Origin: Pseudomonas arcuscaelestis
GTDB taxonomy: Bacteria > Pseudomonadota > Gammaproteobacteria > Pseudomonadales > Pseudomonadaceae
Length of the DNA stretch: 64,000 nt
Assembly: GCF_016881005.1 (NCBI RefSeq)
Contig: NZ_JACOPV010000002.1
Location: 62,001 to 126,000, forward strand
Reading direction: 5' to 3'
Below are positions 45,466 through 53,798 of this stretch, in pieces. The position numbers were made by a program, and so were the translations under genes. Within the stretch, counting starts at the first letter, position 1. Every line of letters starts with the position of its first letter. The notes beneath the pieces are model-generated. The model was given only the letters and a program-made list of their open reading frames with translations, was not told the origin of the DNA and made no database searches.

Positions 45466-46446
45466 CTATGCGCTTGAATCTTCAGCGCTGACTGGCTGGG
45501 CAAGCTTTTCGGCCTGACGCAACTGCGCCTCCAGCTTGCCGATCAATTGCAATTGCTGACGCAGTTCAGTGACCCGCTCCGCCAGGCTCAGGGCCAGGTT
45601 CTGATTCTGTTTTTCAAGTTCATCCCGCGAGCCATTGAGCTGTGCCAGATTTATCTCCAGCCCCTGGATCTGCGCCTGGCGCCGGTCAGCCTGGGTCTTG
45701 AGCGTACGCTGACCCTCTTTGAGGGTACGGATCTGTACCAGCAGGCCTTCGTTGTCGCGGTTCAAACGTGTCAACTCGTCCTGCTTGACGATCAGCGTCT
45801 GCTGCAACTGGCGCAACTCGATTTGAAGCTGCTGTACCTGCCCTTCATGCCGGCGCTGCTCCTGCTCGCGTTGTTCGCGGCTGGCACTGCGGTAGTGCTC
45901 GAGCGCATCGCGGGCGTGCTGGTGCTTGTCTTCAAGGGAGGCGATCTGTTCATCCTTGTCGGCCAGACGCAGCTGCAACTCTCCCACTGATTGATTCAGC
46001 GTGGCATTTCGGGTCTGTTCGGTTTGCAAGGTACTGCGTGCAGTGGCCAGCTCGGCAGACTCTGCCGCCAGGGCGGCAGCCTGGATCTGATGCTGCTGTT
46101 GCAGCGCTACCAGCGCCTGCTGGCTGATCTGCACCTGGGCCAAGAGTTTTTCTCGCTCGCTCTCGAACCCAGCCTGCGCCTGCACGATGCGCGCTTCCCC
46201 TTCCTCGCGGAGCTGCTCGGCCAATTGCTCGACCAGGTTTGCCAGTGCGTCACTCAGGTCAGGTGTACTGGCCGGTGCCGCTGGGTATTGGCTGTTCAGC
46301 TCCTTCAAATAGCGGTGAATCGTGGTTTTCGAGCCGGTATTGCCGAGTTCGATGCGTACCGCATCGATACTGGGGTGTACACCACGGGCCAGCAATGTCT
46401 GGCGGGCCTTCTGCACTACCGCCTTGTTTATACCGCCACGGGCCAT
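45466..46446 (-). CDS. KfrA-like DNA-binding coiled-coil protein
   Basis: A 326-residue protein. Residues 1-110 are a KfrA N-terminal DNA-binding domain (MARGGINKAVVQKARQTLL, then GVHPSIDAVRIELGNTGSKT). Residues about 85-315 form a long coiled coil rich in Gln, Glu, Leu and Arg. KfrA is an autorepressor and segregation-linked architectural protein of IncP plasmids; chromosomal relatives occur in Pseudomonas with unknown roles. No plasmid, phage or integrase genes accompany it here. It is divergent from the HD-GYP gene. Confidence 0.88.
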   Translation of the reverse strand: MARGGINKAVVQKARQTLLARGVHPSIDAVRIELGNTGSKTTIHRYLKELNSQYPAAPASTPDLSDALANLVEQLAEQLREEGEARIVQAQAGFESEREKLLAQVQISQQALVALQQQHQIQAAALAAESAELATARSTLQTEQTRNATLNQSVGELQLRLADKDEQIASLEDKHQHARDALEHYRSASREQREQEQRRHEGQVQQLQIELRQLQQTLIVKQDELTRLNRDNEGLLVQIRTLKEGQRTLKTQADRRQAQIQGLEINLAQLNGSRDELEKQNQNLALSLAERVTELRQQLQLIGKLEAQLRQAEKLAQPVSAEDSSA

Positions 46447-46468
46447 GGGTACTCCTACTATTTCGTAT

Positions 46469-46484
46469 TGTGGTATGTACTACG
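46469..46484. promoter_or_regulatory. candidate KfrA-type operator
   Basis: An imperfect dyad TGTGGTA-TG-TACTACG (5 of 7 symmetric positions) lies 22 nt before the KfrA-like start, in an AT-rich divergent region. KfrA binds an operator over its own promoter; the rest of 46447-46704 is AT-rich with no other assigned feature. Confidence 0.3.
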
Positions 46485-46704
46485 TGTTTACATGGTATCT
46501 GACCCGATAAAATACCGCTTAAAAATCTTGAATATAAGATGAAATAATCACGGCTTATCGCATTTGAAGGAGGTTTTGCGCCGAGAAAAGGCCTTTTGGC
46601 GCCTGTACCGGAGCTGGTCTAGCATTCACGTACGTAGCGCTCTCCCTGGCGGACACGCTATAAACAGCAGCTACCCCAACGCGTGCCGATGAAGGATCAA
46701 AGCC

Positions 46705-49575
46705 TTGAACAGCCCCCACAGTCGCGGGTTCCCACTGCAGGTGCTCATCGGCCTGGCAATCATGTTGAGTACCCTGGTGCTAGGGGGTGTTCTCGCCTAT
46801 CTGGGTTATCGGGGGATCGAGCAGGCATCGCTGGCGGCCTCGGCGAATGCCACCCACCAGCTTGGCCTGACCATCAATGAGCGCGCCCAGCGCTTGATCG
46901 ATCCGGTGATCAGTTCGATTCACTTGCTGGCGTACGACCCGATCTCGCAAGCCGACACCCTGCCAAAGCGTCTTGAACGCTTGCCCTTGCTGGTGGCAAG
47001 CCTGGAAACCAACAAGATGCTCAGCGCGGTGTATGTGGGCTATCCCAACGGCGAGTTCCTGTTGGTACGGGAACTGCGCAGCGAGCAAGTCCAGCAACAC
47101 CTGCAGGCGCCCCCAGGCGCCACCTATCTAGTGCAAAGCATCAGCCTGGACGGCGTCGGGCAGCTCGTTGGCGAGTGGCGATTCTATGACCGGCAACTGG
47201 CCCTGCTCGAAACGACAGTTAGACCTGACTACCACTTCGATCCGCGCACACGCTCCTGGTTTGTCGCAGGCATGGGTTCGCCAAGCTCGGTGCTGACCAA
47301 GCCCTATGTGTTCTTTACCACCCGCGAAATAGGCCTGACCGTGGCCCAGCGCAGTATCGACGGTTCAACCGTGCTGGGCATGGATGCGTCGGTGAATGAC
47401 CTGGGCGGCGAAGTCGAGGATCTGCGCATGACCCCCGGCACCGAAATGGCGGTGGTCGACAGCTCGGGCAGCGTGATCATTTATCAGGACCCGCAACGCG
47501 TAGTGGTCAAGGACGGTGACCAACTGCGCTTGTCGCGCCTTCACGAACTGGGCGAAGAAAGCCTCAATTGGTTATTCGCCAGCGACTTTAAAGGTGTCAA
47601 TGCGCGCCGCTTCCAGGCCGGAGGCAAGCGTTGGTACGGCTTTCAGGTGCCGCTGTCGTCGTTTACCCAACACGATCTGCGCTTGCTCATCGCTATCCCT
47701 GCATCCGAACTGCTCGGCGAGGCCCGCCACCTGCTGATCAAGCAAGCTGTATGGGCCACTGCGTTGATTGCCCTGTTGATGCTGGTGGGCTGGGCGCTGG
47801 CGCGACGTATCGGCAAGCCTTTGCGCGCATTGACCCGGCAAGTGCGTGCACTGGACAGTTTCGATTTCAATCAGGCCGTAGGGGTCGAGTCGAAGATCAG
47901 CGAAGTCAGTGAGCTCAGCCATGTGCTGGGCAACATGTCGCGCACCATCAACAACTTCCAGGCCATCAACCTGACCCTCAGCCGCGAAACCGACCTGGAT
48001 AACATGCTCAACGGTGTACTCAGGCAATTGGTGCAAGCCACCGCTGTTGAGGGTGGTGCGATCTATTTGCTTGACGATGACTCCGACAATTTACGCCTGG
48101 CAGCGCATTGCCGCGGCGATCAGTATCCGCCCGAACTGAGCTTGCGCGTGCATGGCCAGGAAGACCTAAGCGCCGCCGTGGCGCTGGCACTGCGCAGCCA
48201 GGCTGAGTACCTGACTGTGGTACTGAACGATCGCGGCGAACGTTTGCTGGGCATTCTGGTACTGCAACTCGCCGCTGCGCAGCAACAACCCGGTGGCGTG
48301 CCCCAGGCCTTTCGCCGATTCGTCGAGGAATCCTCAGGCGCCGCTGCGGTGGCCATTGAAACGCGCCAGTTGATCGAAAACCAGCAACGCCTGCTCGACG
48401 CCATCATCAAGCTTCTGGCCGACGCCACCGATGCCAAGAGCCCCTACACCGGCGGTCACTGCGAACGTGTGCCGCAACTGGCAGAAATGCTCATGAACGA
48501 GGTTATCGCGGCTCGCAGCGGCCCTTATGCGCAGTTTCACATGAATGAACTGGAGCGCTACGAGTTCAAGATCGCGGCCTGGCTCCATGACTGCGGCAAG
48601 GTCACCAGCCCCGAGTACGTGGTCGATAAAGCCACCAAGCTGGAAACCTTGTACAACCGTATCCACGAGATTCGCACACGCTTTGAAGTACTCTGGCGCG
48701 ACGCCGAGCTGGATTATTGGCAAGCCCTGGCCGCTGGCGGTGATAAACAACGCCTGCAACTCTCGCTCGACAACCGCAGGGCCGAGCTGCAGCAGGAGTT
48801 TGCCTTCGTTGCCAACGCCAACATCGGTGGCGAGTTCATGAGCGATGAAGACATTCAACGCCTCGAGCAAATCGGCAGTCGCCAATGGCTGCGGCATTTC
48901 GATAACCGCCTGGGTGTCTCTCGTGATGAAGCCGAACGGCTGAAATCAGCGCCGCTTTCTAGCTTGCCAGCACCGGAACAGCTGCTGGACGACCGTCCCG
49001 AGCACATTGTGCCCTGGGGTGAGCGCAAGCCACCGGTGGACAAACACGATCCGCGCAACATCTGGGGTTTCGACATGCGCCTGCCGGCGCAAGCCTACAA
49101 CTATGGCGAGCTGTACAACCTGAGCATTCGCCGGGGCACCCTGACCGAGGAGGAGCGTTTCAAAATCAACGAGCACATCGTGCAGACGATCATCATGCTC
49201 AACACGTTGCCCTTACCCCGTCACCTCAAGCGCGTGCCAACCATTGCTGGCAATCACCATGAAAAGATGGATGGCAGCGGCTACCCACGTCGGTTGAACC
49301 GGGACGACATGAGCATTGCTGAACGGGTGATGGCGATTGCCGACATTTTCGAGGCCCTGAGCGCCGCCGATCGCCCTTACAAACCCGCCAAGACATTGTC
49401 CGAGTCAATAAAGATTCTAGGCTTCATGGCCCGCGACCAGCATATCGACGCACAGCTGTTCCGCTTGTTCCTCACCAGTGGCGTGTACCGCACGTATGGC
49501 GAAAAATTCCTCCACCGCGACCAACTCGACGAGGTGGATATCCAGCCTTATCTGGCCGCCACAGACGATGTTTAG
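46705..49575 (+). CDS. HD-GYP-type sensor phosphodiesterase with Cache-like domain, HAMP and GAF-like regions
   Basis: A 956-residue membrane sensor predicted to hydrolyse cyclic di-GMP. Helix 1 is residues 10-32, a Cache-like periplasmic domain about 35-340, and helix 2 345-365, followed by HAMP (RRIGKPLRALTRQV) and a GAF-like stretch near 425-530. HD is at about 627-628 (WLHDCGKV), with HHEKMDGSGYP near 851-861. About 170 extra residues lie between the HD and GYP parts. The start is TTG at 46705 with GAAGGA at eight bases; the first downstream ATG would remove most of helix 1. A small-molecule signal outside the cell is likely. Confidence 0.9.
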   Translation: MNSPHSRGFPLQVLIGLAIMLSTLVLGGVLAYLGYRGIEQASLAASANATHQLGLTINERAQRLIDPVISSIHLLAYDPISQADTLPKRLERLPLLVASLETNKMLSAVYVGYPNGEFLLVRELRSEQVQQHLQAPPGATYLVQSISLDGVGQLVGEWRFYDRQLALLETTVRPDYHFDPRTRSWFVAGMGSPSSVLTKPYVFFTTREIGLTVAQRSIDGSTVLGMDASVNDLGGEVEDLRMTPGTEMAVVDSSGSVIIYQDPQRVVVKDGDQLRLSRLHELGEESLNWLFASDFKGVNARRFQAGGKRWYGFQVPLSSFTQHDLRLLIAIPASELLGEARHLLIKQAVWATALIALLMLVGWALARRIGKPLRALTRQVRALDSFDFNQAVGVESKISEVSELSHVLGNMSRTINNFQAINLTLSRETDLDNMLNGVLRQLVQATAVEGGAIYLLDDDSDNLRLAAHCRGDQYPPELSLRVHGQEDLSAAVALALRSQAEYLTVVLNDRGERLLGILVLQLAAAQQQPGGVPQAFRRFVEESSGAAAVAIETRQLIENQQRLLDAIIKLLADATDAKSPYTGGHCERVPQLAEMLMNEVIAARSGPYAQFHMNELERYEFKIAAWLHDCGKVTSPEYVVDKATKLETLYNRIHEIRTRFEVLWRDAELDYWQALAAGGDKQRLQLSLDNRRAELQQEFAFVANANIGGEFMSDEDIQRLEQIGSRQWLRHFDNRLGVSRDEAERLKSAPLSSLPAPEQLLDDRPEHIVPWGERKPPVDKHDPRNIWGFDMRLPAQAYNYGELYNLSIRRGTLTEEERFKINEHIVQTIIMLNTLPLPRHLKRVPTIAGNHHEKMDGSGYPRRLNRDDMSIAERVMAIADIFEALSAADRPYKPAKTLSESIKILGFMARDQHIDAQLFRLFLTSGVYRTYGEKFLHRDQLDEVDIQPYLAATDDV

Positions 49576-49616
49576 CGAACGCGACAGCGATCAGCAGCAG
49601 TGGGGGTTGCCCAGGC

Positions 49617-49790
49617 TCAGCGCAAACTTGGCAACTTCTGAAAGCTGGCGACCTGTACCACGCATCCCGGGAACTGAATGCAGGCCGCGACAATAGCTGG
49701 TTTGGGTGGTACTGGAGCCAGACCGGCGTAGGCCAGGACAGCCAACGTCAATACCGGTATTGCATAGGCTCGAAGGCTTTTTATTTTCAT
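49617..49790 (-). CDS. 57-residue exported or membrane-anchored small protein
   Basis: Begins MKIKSLRAYAIPVLTLAVLA, a basic start followed by a hydrophobic stretch as in a signal peptide or anchor. The mature part is proline- and valine-rich with two cysteines (ACIQFPGC). AGGAGAG before the ATG at 49790 supports translation. It follows the Rieske oxygenase gene by 69 bp, across a perfect hairpin, and ends tail to tail with the HD-GYP gene. No family recognised. A different frame in the same DNA (49591-49806) lacks these features. Confidence 0.6.
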   Translation of the reverse strand: MKIKSLRAYAIPVLTLAVLAYAGLAPVPPKPAIVAACIQFPGCVVQVASFQKLPSLR

Positions 49791-49822
49791 TGTCTGCTCT
49801 CCTCAACCAGTGAACCGCGATT

Positions 49823-49847
49823 AACCGGCCCGTTTTCCGGGCCGGTT
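49823..49847 (-). terminator. perfect 10-bp hairpin after the Rieske oxygenase gene
   Basis: AACCGGCCCG and its complement flank a TTTTC loop, 13 nt past the oxygenase stop and 33 nt before the small gene. No T-run follows. It probably ends most transcripts or protects the upstream message, lowering expression of the small gene. Confidence 0.55.
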
Positions 49848-49859
49848 GTCGTTACTCGT

Positions 49860-50900
49860 TCAACGCTCGTCGACGGTTACAATCTCGCGACGCTCGGCCA
49901 TGCTTGCCGGCACCAGGTCTTCATCGGTGAAAAACTGCTCGTACCACTCGCGCAACTGGTAAACCGGACCGTCGTTTTCAGCCAGTACCGGTTTGTCGAT
50001 ACGAATCTTGTGCTTCCAGATATCCACGTCCTGATAGAACGAAGCGCGGTTGCCCATGACATAGGCCTGCGCCACTTCGCGGTTCTGTTCCTCACTCCAA
50101 CCCGGCACACGCTTGACCATGCAACCAAAGCGCAGTTGGAAACTGTCGGGGGTTACCGGTACATGGCTATTGAGCAGGATGGCGTGTACCCGCGCCTCAC
50201 CGAACATCGAACTCAGGTGGGTAAAGTGCGTAGCCGGACCGTAATACGCCGACGGTGCAATCAAGTCGCCCCCAAGGCGCTCGGAGTCGCCATGGAAAAT
50301 CTGTCGGCCGATATGACCTTCGAAGACGTTGGCGAAGTATTTCGTCGGGGTGCCGTGGACAGGGCCGAAATGCTGGGCATCGACCAGGTTGTCGACCAGT
50401 TCGCGCGGGTTGGTTTCGATGAGCATGGTGTCGATGTTCCACTCATGAATCCACTCGCTGTCGTCCATTTCCTCCAGGTGCGGAATCACAACGCCGTCTT
50501 TTGGCAGACGGCCTTCCGGGTTGTTCCAGACGAACAGCAGGTTATTTTCTTCGCAGGTCAACCAGCTGCGTGTCTTGGCCTTGGGTGGAATACGCTTGCA
50601 GTACGGAATGTCCACGCATTTGCCGCTGCTGTCGTACTTCCAGTGGTGAAACGGGCACACTACGGTGTCGTTTTCGATGGTGCCCTGAGACAGGTCGGCG
50701 CCCATGTGCGGGCAATGGGCATCGAGAATGCTGATTGCGCCTTGGCTGTTGGCGAAGGCCACCAGGCGGGTGCCGAAGATGTTCAGCGTGTGCAGCTTGC
50801 CGTCACGGTAGTCGGCGGCATCGCCCAGGCAGTGCCAGCCACGCGCATAGCGGTGGGTGCGCTGGCTGTTTTCGATGCTGAGTTCAGCGAGTTTCGTCAT
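49860..50900 (-). CDS. Rieske oxygenase, KshA-like (3-ketosteroid 9-alpha-hydroxylase type)
   Basis: A 346-residue terminal oxygenase. Rieske ligands are Cys63, His65 (HCPHMG), Cys82 and His85 (CPFHHWK). Mononuclear iron histidines are His177 and His182 in DAQHFGPVH. The segment after it, YFANVFEGHIGRQI, together with KRIPPKAKTRSW resembles KshA, the oxygenase that opens the steroid B ring. Length is near that of proteobacterial KshA. It needs a reductase, not encoded in the window. The leader has an operator (51005-51022) and a CA motif. A different polycyclic substrate, for example a diterpenoid, is possible. Confidence 0.88.
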   Translation of the reverse strand: MTKLAELSIENSQRTHRYARGWHCLGDAADYRDGKLHTLNIFGTRLVAFANSQGAISILDAHCPHMGADLSQGTIENDTVVCPFHHWKYDSSGKCVDIPYCKRIPPKAKTRSWLTCEENNLLFVWNNPEGRLPKDGVVIPHLEEMDDSEWIHEWNIDTMLIETNPRELVDNLVDAQHFGPVHGTPTKYFANVFEGHIGRQIFHGDSERLGGDLIAPSAYYGPATHFTHLSSMFGEARVHAILLNSHVPVTPDSFQLRFGCMVKRVPGWSEEQNREVAQAYVMGNRASFYQDVDIWKHKIRIDKPVLAENDGPVYQLREWYEQFFTDEDLVPASMAERREIVTVDER

Positions 50901-50901
50901 G

Positions 50902-50909
50902 TTCTTATT
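50902..50909 (-). promoter_or_regulatory. Hfq/Crc CA motif before the Rieske oxygenase
   Basis: The minus strand reads AATAAGAA, between the AGAGGAAG ribosome site and the start codon at 50900. It matches AAnAAnAA. Confidence 0.5.
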
Positions 50910-51004
50910 CTTCCTCTGGTGGAAACTCCGGGTCGAGCATGGCCCAGGCGTTCAGCCGGTTCGCCCCCTACCCGACATCATTGAGCAGCCTTTGCGGGCT
51001 GCTC

Positions 51005-51022
51005 ATCGTTCAAACGGACTAG
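51005..51022 (-). promoter_or_regulatory. cluster B operator, site 1 (Rieske oxygenase promoter)
   Basis: Plus strand ATCGTTCAAACGGACTAG, 17 of 18 bases of the six-site consensus. A -10-like AATGAT (50977-50982, minus strand) follows after 22 nt, which puts the site centre near -43, as for a class II activator. It lies inside a wider inverted repeat GCTCATCG/CGATGAGC (51001-51032). A second stem, 50983-51004, overlaps its left edge. Confidence 0.75.
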
Positions 51023-51037
51023 ATCGATGAGCGGGCG

Positions 51038-52438
51038 TTACTGCCCTGCCCTGCGCGCCGCTTCCGGGCCGAAATCACGCGGGCTGAAGCCGCCTTTATT
51101 GAGCACGTAACCATTACGCTGTTCATTGATCAGGTTGAACGCCAGGTAGCTGCCGGCGTTGAGGTCGTGATAAAGGCCAACCCCGGCCTGCGGTACCTGG
51201 GATTCATAGGCATAGAAATAGTTGACCATCGAGGTGCGCCACAGCTCGCCACGGTTGTCGTAGTTATCGGCCAGCATCGGGAACCAGGTGTCTTCATCGA
51301 TGTACAGCTTGCGCTTACCGTACAGGTGGCGATAACCCGGTTTCAGCGTGCCCTCGAGCTCCCAGACACGATGGCGCTCGTAACGCATGGCATCAGGGTT
51401 GATGTGCCCTGGCGTCAACAGATCGGCGTACTTGAGGTTGGCTGCGTGCAAACGGTAGGTGTTGTAGGGGATGAACATTTCGCGTTTACCGACGATCTTC
51501 CAGTCATAGCGCTGGCCGGACCCGTTGAAAAGCCGCACTTCATCCACGGTGATCGAGCCGCCAGAGCCCGGAAAGGCCATGTCGAAACCGTAGCCTGGCG
51601 ACTGACGCACCCGGCGGGTACCGGGATCGTAGCGCCAGCTTTGACGCGGCTCGGTCTTGTCGTTCCAGAACTCGGTGCCGGTATTGATTTCACCTTTGTC
51701 ACGCTGTGGCAGCAGGGTTTCGTTGAGGTAGAACGATGAGTTGCCCACGGTTTCGCCGATTTTGCCCGGCTGCAGCGCGGGCGCGAGGTTGCGAGAGTGC
51801 ACCCGGCCCCAGTTGATATTGCCGTCCTTGAGCACATAGGCATTGTCGGACACGTATTCCTCGGTCCAGGCGCGCAAGGTAAAAGTCGAGGCATTTTTCA
51901 GCAGCTCCAGGCCACTGCGCGGCACCGGAAACGGCGTGCCACCGGTCTTGCCTACAACCCCTTCGCCATCGTCTACCAGGCGCGCCACGCTGGCGTTTTC
52001 ACGGGTGGCCGCGCAAACCGAGTCGGCGAAGCGAAAGTCGCGGTGGGTGGGATACACCGGGATCTTGAAGCTGGTCGGATACAGCTTAAACAAGGCTTTC
52101 TGCCCATCAGACAGGTAGTCGTTGTACTGCCCAAGGTTTTCTGCCGTTATGACGAACAGCGGCTTCTCATCAGGATAAGGGTCGACCGGATGGTTGCCGG
52201 TGCCCTTGAACTGGACATGCGGCGGCACCCCCAGCCACTGGCCACTGTAGGGCGGAATGCTGCTGTCGGTGTTGCCGCTCTTGTCTGCGCCCACACAGGT
52301 CAGCTCGGTGCCCAGCCGCGCGGCATCCTCGGGAGCAGCGTAAACAGGGCTTGCACCGGCGCACCCCAGCAGCAGGAGTAGCAGCCAGGTGCGGCGCTCG
52401 GCCAGTACCTTGGGGGCGAAGGAATTACGCTCGGTCAT
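51038..52438 (-). CDS. DUF1329 family envelope protein (cluster B copy)
   Basis: A 466-residue DUF1329 paralogue of the protein at 8758-10116. The signal peptide is residues 1-36, with a possible lipobox LLLLGCAGA (Cys near 22) that would make it a lipoprotein, unlike the cluster A copy. Shared features include DEKPLFVIT, FPVPRSG, YDWKIVGKREMFIPYNTY, RHLYGKRKLYIDEDTW and a final DLNAGSYLAFN. Leader: CA motif over the start codon and an operator 63 bp upstream. It is a separate transcription unit between the Rieske and LuxR genes. Confidence 0.9.
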   Translation of the reverse strand: MTERNSFAPKVLAERRTWLLLLLLGCAGASPVYAAPEDAARLGTELTCVGADKSGNTDSSIPPYSGQWLGVPPHVQFKGTGNHPVDPYPDEKPLFVITAENLGQYNDYLSDGQKALFKLYPTSFKIPVYPTHRDFRFADSVCAATRENASVARLVDDGEGVVGKTGGTPFPVPRSGLELLKNASTFTLRAWTEEYVSDNAYVLKDGNINWGRVHSRNLAPALQPGKIGETVGNSSFYLNETLLPQRDKGEINTGTEFWNDKTEPRQSWRYDPGTRRVRQSPGYGFDMAFPGSGGSITVDEVRLFNGSGQRYDWKIVGKREMFIPYNTYRLHAANLKYADLLTPGHINPDAMRYERHRVWELEGTLKPGYRHLYGKRKLYIDEDTWFPMLADNYDNRGELWRTSMVNYFYAYESQVPQAGVGLYHDLNAGSYLAFNLINEQRNGYVLNKGGFSPRDFGPEAARRAGQ

Positions 52439-52445
52439 TGTTGTT
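52438..52445 (-). promoter_or_regulatory. Hfq/Crc CA motif at the cluster B DUF1329 start
   Basis: The minus strand reads AACAACAA, running into the ATG and directly after AAGGAG. A strong position for Hfq/Crc repression. Confidence 0.55.
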
Positions 52446-52500
52446 CTCCTTGGTTTCCGATGGCGGTGGCCCAGTATCGACAGCGCGACAAAGCCCGAGC

Positions 52501-52518
52501 ATCGTCTGCTCGGACTAG
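52501..52518 (-). promoter_or_regulatory. cluster B operator, site 2 (DUF1329 promoter)
   Basis: ATCGTCTGCTCGGACTAG, 14 of 18 consensus bases with both outer halves kept. A -10-like GATACT (52473-52478, minus strand) follows after 22 nt. The site overlaps a 7-bp hairpin CCGAGCA/TGCTCGG (52495-52513), just past the LuxR stop. Confidence 0.7.
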
Positions 52519-52525
52519 CGCATTT

Positions 52526-53710
52526 TTACCCCGTCACCCGCGCCATCGTCGGCGGCCCAAGGGCAACCACGCTGTTGAGCAGAATGCGCACCAGCTCGGT
52601 CTGGCGCCGCACCCCGGTCTTGGAAAAGATTGCACGCAAATGCGCCCGCGCCGTATTGCGGCGAATGTTGAGGGCCTCCGAGGCTTCCTCGAGCGACAAG
52701 CCGTTGGCCAACTCCAGCGCCAGCGCACTTTCAGCCGGGGTCAGGTTGTACAACTGCGCAGTAGCGAGGTTGCTGACCAGCGATTTGCCCACTGCATCGC
52801 GTACATACACCACCACGGTCGGCTGACCTTTGCCCTCGACCCGGTCCTGGAACGGGATCAGTTCCACCACTACGCCAAGATTGACCTGCCCAGAGGGTCG
52901 TGAAACCGACAACGCAGCCGCATGGCCTGGGCCATTGCTGCCCTGCCGCGCGCGCTGGAACGCATCGCGCAGCAGCCGCGACAACTCGCGGTTATCGCTG
53001 GGATAAGTGGCCTCCAACCGGCCACCCACCAGCTTCAGGCCGTCGTTGCTGTCGAGGATTTCGCGGGCCACCGGGTTCAACTGCAGCACGTTGGCACTTT
53101 CATCGAGCACGATGGTGGCGACCGACAGCCGACTGATGGCCTGGAAATACAGGCTGCCCAACGACTCACTGCGATCGAGCAATGCGTGCAGGTGCAGGGC
53201 GCGACGCAAATGCGGCACGAGCATGGCGCACAGCGCACGCTCAGTTTCGTTGAACATCGGCTGGTCGCGACGGCGGTTGATGCGAATACGCAATTTGCCG
53301 CCATCCGGCATGCTGATATCGGCACCGAGCATCTGGTGGCAGCCATATGGCTGGCAGTACAACAGGTAGAACGATGAACCCAGCCACTCGCTTTCGCTCA
53401 TCAGGTCTTCAATGGTGAACACCTGATCCAGCGGCAGGCTGTTGAACGGCGTGGATTTACTGTAATAGGCATAGTGCTGGATCTCGCCAGCGCCGTTGAC
53501 ATCGCCCACGGCAAGCATCGGCGACAGGTAAGGCTCCTCCACTGCTCGCAAGATCAAGGTCACGATGTTGGCCTGAAAAACCCCCTGCAGCTGACGCAAT
53601 GATTCGGCCACGCGCCGGGTGTCCAATGCGCCGTCGTAGAGGTTGCCGATAAGCTGTTCATAGTCTTCGACCTCCAGCCCCATCAGCGCCAGAACCTGTG
53701 AATTGTGCAT
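52526..53710 (-). CDS. LuxR-type transcriptional regulator of cluster B
   Basis: A 394-residue regulator. The last 65 residues are a LuxR/GerE helix-turn-helix (LTPAESALALELANGLSLEE, then IRRNTARAHLRAIFSKTG). The first 310 residues contain a PAS-like part (TIVLDESANVLQLNPVAREIL) but no acyl-homoserine-lactone pocket. A LuxR-type activator, TeiR, controls steroid genes in Comamonas, an attractive parallel but not proof of homology. ATG at 53710 sits directly behind a G8 tract that must serve as ribosome site. It lies 88 bp after the MMPL gene, so it may be co-transcribed and self-induced. Its own upstream gap has no copy of the 18-bp operator. Confidence 0.88.
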   Translation of the reverse strand: MHNSQVLALMGLEVEDYEQLIGNLYDGALDTRRVAESLRQLQGVFQANIVTLILRAVEEPYLSPMLAVGDVNGAGEIQHYAYYSKSTPFNSLPLDQVFTIEDLMSESEWLGSSFYLLYCQPYGCHQMLGADISMPDGGKLRIRINRRRDQPMFNETERALCAMLVPHLRRALHLHALLDRSESLGSLYFQAISRLSVATIVLDESANVLQLNPVAREILDSNDGLKLVGGRLEATYPSDNRELSRLLRDAFQRARQGSNGPGHAAALSVSRPSGQVNLGVVVELIPFQDRVEGKGQPTVVVYVRDAVGKSLVSNLATAQLYNLTPAESALALELANGLSLEEASEALNIRRNTARAHLRAIFSKTGVRRQTELVRILLNSVVALGPPTMARVTG

Positions 53711-53712
53711 AA

Positions 53713-53720
53713 CCCCCCCC
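53713..53720 (-). promoter_or_regulatory. G8 homopolymer ribosome-site region of the LuxR-type gene
   Basis: Eight consecutive C on the plus strand (G on the message) end two bases before the start codon. No other purine-rich ribosome site is present. Slippage here would alter spacing and translation. Confidence 0.4.
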
Positions 53721-53798
53721 GGTAATAATCTCAGTGGCAGCGGGCTTGGCCGGTGATGCGCTTGGTCACCCACATCACCGGCCAGGACAGCCCCTGCT

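Noticed and set aside
49591..49806. 71-codon frame overlapping the small exported protein
   Set aside because: The frame at 49617-49790 has the ribosome site and a signal-like N-terminus; this one has neither.
52526..53710. Quorum-sensing LuxR
   Set aside because: No autoinducer-binding domain pattern and no LuxI-type gene nearby; only the DNA-binding domain is LuxR-like.
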